A DNA stretch of 64,000 nt. Source: Clavibacter michiganensis subsp. tessellarius (GTDB lineage Bacteria; Actinomycetota; Actinomycetes; Actinomycetales; Microbacteriaceae). Position numbers and translations under genes: made by a program. The stretch spans positions 2,170,001 through 2,234,000 of the forward strand of contig NZ_CP040788.1 in assembly GCF_021922985.1 (NCBI RefSeq), given 5' to 3'. The notes below the pieces were generated by a model. It ran no database searches, was not told the origin of the DNA, and saw nothing but the letters and a program-made list of their open reading frames with translations. Within the stretch, counting starts at the first letter, position 1. Each line of letters opens with the position of its first letter. Shown in pieces: positions 60,368 to 64,000 of the stretch.

Positions 60368-62125
60368 CTACCGGACCAGCGGCACCTCGATGAGCAGCGG
60401 CGCCTCGGACGCGGTCGTGAGCGCCGCCTCGAGCTCGCCGTGCGTCGCGGCGCGCAGGTGCGTCCAGCCGTAGGCGCGGGCGAGGGCCGCGAGGTCCACC
60501 CGCTGCGGCGTGAACATGACGCGGTCGATGGCGTCGGGCGCGGCCGTGCGCGACACCTCGAGGCCGTCGAAGATGGTGCCGCCGCCGTCGTTGCCGACGA
60601 TGACCTGGATCCGGGGCACCCGCTCGCCCGTGCCGAGCAGCAGCGAGCCGACGTCGTGCAGGAGCGTGAGGTCGCCGACGAGGACGCGCGTGACGCCCGC
60701 GGCGGCCGTGCCGGATCCGGCCTGCGAGGCGAGCGCGACGCCGAGGCCCGTGGAGATGGTGCCGTCGATGCCGGCGAGCCCGCGGTTGGCGTGCACGCGC
60801 ACGCGCTTGCCGGGGAGCGCGCGGTCGGCCTCGCGGATGAGGCGCGACGCCCCGAGCACGAGACGGTCGTGCGGCCAGGTGGCCTGCCAGACGGCCCGCA
60901 CCAGGCTGCGGCGGGTGACGTCGGCGCGCACGGCGGCGAGCTCGGCCTTCGCGAAGTCGCGGCGCTCTGCGGGCGTGGTGCCGGAGGGGACGCGCGGCGC
61001 GGACTCCGCGGCGGTGGCCGCGTCGAGGATCGCGCGGCTCTCGTGCACCCAGGTGCCGAGCCAGCGGCGGGCGTCGGCCGGATCCGCGGGCTCGCCGACC
61101 ACGCGCACGGCGGCCGGGTGGGCGGTGACGCGATGGCGCGGGTCGTAGTCCTCGCCGCCGGTGGATCCGACGACGATCGCCTCCACGTCCTCGCGCCCCA
61201 CGAGCAGCGGCACCTCGCGCGTGAGCGTGGGGTGGCCGAACACGATGACGCGCTCGACCAGGTCGCCGAAGCCGGGGCGCGCGAGCAGCTCGCGGAAGGA
61301 GACGACGAGGTTCGGGCCGAAGTGGGATCCGCTGGAGATCTCGGCGGCGAGCGGCCAGCCGCCGGCGCGCGCGAGCTCCTCGGCGGCCTCGCCCGCGGCG
61401 TGCCCGGCGACCACGAGCGTGCGCGGGCCGTGCGGGAGGTCGAGGACGTCGGCGGCGGGTGCGGGCGCGGGCGCGGCGGCGGTGGCGTCGTCGGCGGCGC
61501 GCGCCTCCGCGACGATCTCCGTCAGGTCCGGCACCGCGACGGACAGCGGATCCCGGAACGCCGCGTTCACGTGCACGGGCGTCCGCTCGTCGCGGGCGCG
61601 CCGGTACGCGTCGCGGGCGATCTCCGCATCGCGCGCCACGTCGGCGTCGGTCCCCTCGGGCGCCGGCACGTCGACGCACGCGACCCGCTCGCCGAACATG
61701 CCCGGCTGGTGCGTGGTCTGGTTGCTCGCGATGCCGCGGAGCTCCGCGGGCCGGTCGGCCGTGAGCAGGAGCATCGGGACGCCCGAGTGCCACGCCTCGA
61801 GGACGGCCGGGTGCAGGTTCGCCACGGCGGTGCCGGACGTGGTGATGACGGGCGCGGGCCGCCCGGACTCCACGCCGAGGCCGAGCGCGAGGAACGCGGC
61901 GGCGCGCTCGTCGATGCGCACGTGCAGGCGCACGCCGTCGACGCGCTCCAGCTCGGCGGCGACGAGCGCGAGGGCCTGGGAGCGGGATCCGGGGCAGAGC
62001 ACCACGTCGGTGACGCCCGCGCGGACGAGCGCCAGCAGCATCGCGAGCGCGCGGTCGGTGGAGGGGTTGCCGGTGCGGGGCGGGGCGACGGCGGACGGGA
62101 CGGGGAGGGGGCCGGCGGCGGTCAC
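60368..62125 (-). CDS. menD: SEPHCHC synthase (MenD)
   Basis: 585-residue ThDP enzyme. N-terminal [45 protein letters not shown] and [12 protein letters not shown], and C-terminal ThDP/Mg motif [15 protein letters not shown] with [12 protein letters not shown]. It joins 2-oxoglutarate and isochorismate in menaquinone synthesis. GTG start lies four bases after the stop of the small membrane gene upstream. Confidence 0.94.
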   Translation of the reverse strand: MTAAGPLPVPSAVAPPRTGNPSTDRALAMLLALVRAGVTDVVLCPGSRSQALALVAAELERVDGVRLHVRIDERAAAFLALGLGVESGRPAPVITTSGTAVANLHPAVLEAWHSGVPMLLLTADRPAELRGIASNQTTHQPGMFGERVACVDVPAPEGTDADVARDAEIARDAYRRARDERTPVHVNAAFRDPLSVAVPDLTEIVAEARAADDATAAAPAPAPAADVLDLPHGPRTLVVAGHAAGEAAEELARAGGWPLAAEISSGSHFGPNLVVSFRELLARPGFGDLVERVIVFGHPTLTREVPLLVGREDVEAIVVGSTGGEDYDPRHRVTAHPAAVRVVGEPADPADARRWLGTWVHESRAILDAATAAESAPRVPSGTTPAERRDFAKAELAAVRADVTRRSLVRAVWQATWPHDRLVLGASRLIREADRALPGKRVRVHANRGLAGIDGTISTGLGVALASQAGSGTAAAGVTRVLVGDLTLLHDVGSLLLGTGERVPRIQVIVGNDGGGTIFDGLEVSRTAAPDAIDRVMFTPQRVDLAALARAYGWTHLRAATHGELEAALTTASEAPLLIEVPLVR

Positions 62126-62129
62126 CGGG

Positions 62130-62564
62130 TCAGGAATCCCGGCGACCCGGGGTACCGGGCGCGTCGTCGGCGTCGGGGCGGGGACGCGGGGCGGTGCCCG
62201 TGCCGCCCGGCGCCGCGGGGCCGTCGGAGTCGGGAGCGGGCCCGTCGCTGTCGAGGTCGGCGAGCTCCTGCTCGAGGCGGCGGATGCGCTCCTGCTCCGA
62301 GCGCGCGCGGCCGAGGTTCGAGAGGAAGTCGGGGTCGTCGTCCGGACCGAGGCGACGGCCGGAGGAGCGGGCGAGGTCGGTGCGGTCCTTGCCGACGGTG
62401 AGCCAGAGGATGCCGCCGATGACGGGCACGAGGACGACCACGGCGATCCACGCGGGCTTCGGGAGGCCGCGCATGCGGGTCCGCGGCGTCATCGCGGTGT
62501 CCACGATGACGAAGACCGTGAAGAACACGATCACGACGGCGAGACCGATCAGCAGGCGGGGCAT
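62130..62564 (-). CDS. PLDc_N-domain small membrane protein
   Basis: 144 residues with two helices ([19 protein letters not shown] and [20 protein letters not shown]), matching the phospholipase D N-terminal anchor domain without the nuclease part. A charged coiled-coil-like stretch ([18 protein letters not shown]) and a Pro/Asp tail follow. TACCAT at 62571-62576 lies six bases before the ATG, indicating a leaderless transcript that continues into menD. Function unknown. Confidence 0.8.
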   Translation of the reverse strand: MPRLLIGLAVVIVFFTVFVIVDTAMTPRTRMRGLPKPAWIAVVVLVPVIGGILWLTVGKDRTDLARSSGRRLGPDDDPDFLSNLGRARSEQERIRRLEQELADLDSDGPAPDSDGPAAPGGTGTAPRPRPDADDAPGTPGRRDS

Positions 62565-62678
62565 CTGTCGATGGTAGCTCCGCAACCGGGGAGGACGCCG
62601 GGCGTCCAGCGGGCGGGAAGGGCACGGGGGCTGTGCGCTCGGCGGGGGCCGTCCAGGCGCCCGACCTATGCTGGCCCG

Positions 62679-63026
62679 GTGAGTTCCCGTCGCTACTGGC
62701 TCGTCTACACCGTCGTCCGCGTCCTCCTGTTCGCCGTCCCGTTCGGCCTCGTGGTCGCGGTCAACGCCGACCTGTGGCCGCTGGCCGCGGTCATCGGCGC
62801 GGTGGTGTCGTTCTGCGGCTCCTACATCTTCCTACGCACGCAGCGCGAGGCCATGGCGGCGGATCTCGCGGCCGTCGCCGCCGGGCGCCGCCGCCCCGTC
62901 GAGGACGACGACTCCGAGGACGCCGCCCTCGACGCCGCCGAGCGCCGCGCGACCGGATCCGCCTCCCCCGCCGCGTCCGTGGACGCCGCGAAGCCGCGCG
63001 CCGACGGCGAGGCCGAGCGCAGCTGA
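62679..63026 (+). CDS. DUF4229-family membrane protein
   Basis: 115 residues, two N-terminal helices (YTVVRVLLFAVPFGLVVAV and PLAAVIGAVVSFCGSYIFL) and the family-typical FLRTQREAMAADLAA, then an acidic disordered tail. Function unknown; it often lies near menaquinone genes in actinobacteria. TATGCT at 62667-62672 six bases before GTG indicates a leaderless transcript. Confidence 0.8.
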   Translation: MSSRRYWLVYTVVRVLLFAVPFGLVVAVNADLWPLAAVIGAVVSFCGSYIFLRTQREAMAADLAAVAAGRRRPVEDDDSEDAALDAAERRATGSASPAASVDAAKPRADGEAERS

Positions 63027-63039
63027 CGCGTCCGCAGGA

Positions 63040-63414
63040 TCAGCCCGGATCGAGCGGCAGGTACGGGATCCAGGCGCCGCCGCTCGTGGGCGGGGAGTCG
63101 TCGCGGAGCGCGAGGCGCCGTGACCGCAGGGACGGCACGAGCCGGTCGGCCTCGAGCAGTCGGTAGCGCTCGGACGGCCGCGCGTCGGCGGCGGCGTCGG
63201 CGAGGGCCGCGAGGATCCGGGCGGGTGCGGCGCGCGCATCCGTCGCGGTGAGCGCCTCCCACCACGCGGTGAGCTCCTCGTCCAGCACGAGCACCGCGCG
63301 CGCGACGGCGGTCGTGCGGGAGCGGAGCATCAGCCCGATGCCCTCGACGATCCCCGTGTCGTAGGCGGGCTCGAGCGCCTGCGCCAGCCCTGCCGGGACG
63401 GCGGGACCGGGCAT
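63040..63414 (-). CDS. Hypothetical protein next to menA (124 aa)
   Basis: It begins MPGPAVPAGLAQALEP and is mostly helical and soluble; the middle (AVLVLDEELTAWWEALTA) and the end (SGGAWIPYLPLDPG) are the distinctive parts. No family is recognised. It starts 14 bases after the menA stop in the same direction, so the two are co-transcribed. The position beside menA may be conserved in Microbacteriaceae, but that is memory, not evidence. Confidence 0.6.
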   Translation of the reverse strand: MPGPAVPAGLAQALEPAYDTGIVEGIGLMLRSRTTAVARAVLVLDEELTAWWEALTATDARAAPARILAALADAAADARPSERYRLLEADRLVPSLRSRRLALRDDSPPTSGGAWIPYLPLDPG

Positions 63415-63428
63415 CGGCGCCTCCGGGC

Positions 63429-64000
63429 TCAGAACGCGAACGCCGCGCCGAGCCCCAGGCCGAACGTGAGGGCGGCCATGCTCGTGAGCTGCAGCGAGAG
63501 GATCAGCTCCTTCGGGGTGCGGCCGGTGCACGCGATGATCGCGGCCGGCAGCGCCAGCACGAGCGTGAACAGCACCAGCAGCGCCTTCGGGTAGAAGAGG
63601 GAGAAGAAGACCACGACCGAGTAGGCGATCGCGATCTCGATGCAGTAGACGATGCGCGAGCCGCGCGGGCCGAGCCGCACCGCGAGCGTGCGCTTGCCGA
63701 CCTTGCCGTCCTGCTCGATGTCGCGGATGTTGTTGACCATGAGCACGGCGCACGCGAAGCCGCCGGCCGCGACGCCGCCCAGCCAGCCCTCGCCCGTGAT
63801 CATGCCGATGAGGATGAACTGCGTGCCGGCCGTCGCGACCAGCCCGAAGAACACGAAGACGACGACGTCGCCGAGGCCCGCGTAGCCGTAGGGCCGCTTG
63901 CCTCCCGTGTAGAAGTACGCCGCGACGATGGCGACGGCGCCGACCGCGAGCAGCCACCAGTGGCCGGTGATCAGCACGATCGCGAGGCCGGCGACCGCGG
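63429..64000 (-). CDS. menA: 1,4-dihydroxy-2-naphthoate polyprenyltransferase (5' part outside window)
   Basis: The visible 190 residues form at least five membrane helices and carry the second Asp-rich motif NNIRDIEQDGKVGKRTLAVR, typical of MenA/UbiA prenyltransferases. TGGKRPYGYAGLGDVVVFVFFG is also characteristic of MenA (read in two parts: TGGKRPYGYAGLG and DVVVFVFFG). The frame stays open through the right window edge, so the N terminus and first Asp motif lie beyond it. It attaches the prenyl chain to the naphthoate ring at the membrane. Confidence 0.92.
   Translation of the reverse strand, partial: AVAGLAIVLITGHWWLLAVGAVAIVAAYFYTGGKRPYGYAGLGDVVVFVFFGLVATAGTQFILIGMITGEGWLGGVAAGGFACAVLMVNNIRDIEQDGKVGKRTLAVRLGPRGSRIVYCIEIAIAYSVVVFFSLFYPKALLVLFTLVLALPAAIIACTGRTPKELILSLQLTSMAALTFGLGLGAAFAF

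Overview
The window is a high-GC actinobacterial chromosome segment. The gene set (Kdp system, secE-nusG-rplK-rplA block beside tRNA-Trp, menaquinone cluster, Pat-1/Chp-like secreted serine protease, many GTG starts) fits the Microbacteriaceae and most resembles Clavibacter. The genus call is from recognition and was not checked by a search.

Layout. 1-1.3 kb: the end of one gene and a secreted M23 peptidase between two strong terminators. 1.46-9.45 kb: a complete kdp potassium-uptake operon with two tiny membrane proteins, kdpA, kdpB, kdpC and the kdpD/kdpE sensor-regulator pair. 9.5-17.3 kb: housekeeping and small membrane genes, including a TetR/reductase divergon with twin operators, radA, an ArsR regulator with a His-rich metal-binding protein, and an ArgA-type acetyltransferase. 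17.3-23.9 kb: an OmpR-type two-component system, TerC, and a sugar isomerase/TolB-like pair.

24.0-29.6 kb holds the most interesting locus. It is a six-gene, apparently complete linear azol(in)e peptide (TOMM) cluster: Cys/Ser/Thr-rich precursor, E1-like cyclodehydratase partner, YcaO cyclodehydratase, SagB dehydrogenase, ABC ATPase and permease. The precursor core resembles streptolysin S more than plantazolicin. A stand-alone YqaJ-type exonuclease is divergent from it.

30.6-40.0 kb: an oxidoreductase, an acetyltransferase, then rplA, rplK, nusG, secE, tRNA-Trp, aspartate aminotransferase, murB, hadB/hadA and tRNA-Met/tRNA-Thr, with a previously uncalled 28-codon ORF in the intergenic slot. 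40.1-48.2 kb: two aldo/keto reductases, a GH13 glucosidase, a second M23 peptidase, an inositol monophosphatase, tandem DUF1275 membrane proteins and tRNA-Tyr. 48.4-51.2 kb: one intact secreted Pat-1-like serine protease with two decayed paralogue fragments and another secreted protein, in a region of visibly lower GC. 51.2-54.7 kb: yajQ, cardiolipin synthase, a MarR regulator and a prepilin peptidase. 54.8-64 kb: ferredoxin-NADP reductase-like gene, polyprenyl diphosphate synthase, menG, menF, menD and menA (cut by the window edge), i.e. the respiratory menaquinone pathway.

Transcription signals. Many genes have a TANNNT box exactly 6-7 nt before the start codon and no Shine-Dalgarno sequence, indicating widespread leaderless transcripts. 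Operon-internal genes usually overlap by ATGA/GTGA. Strong perfect hairpins separate units.
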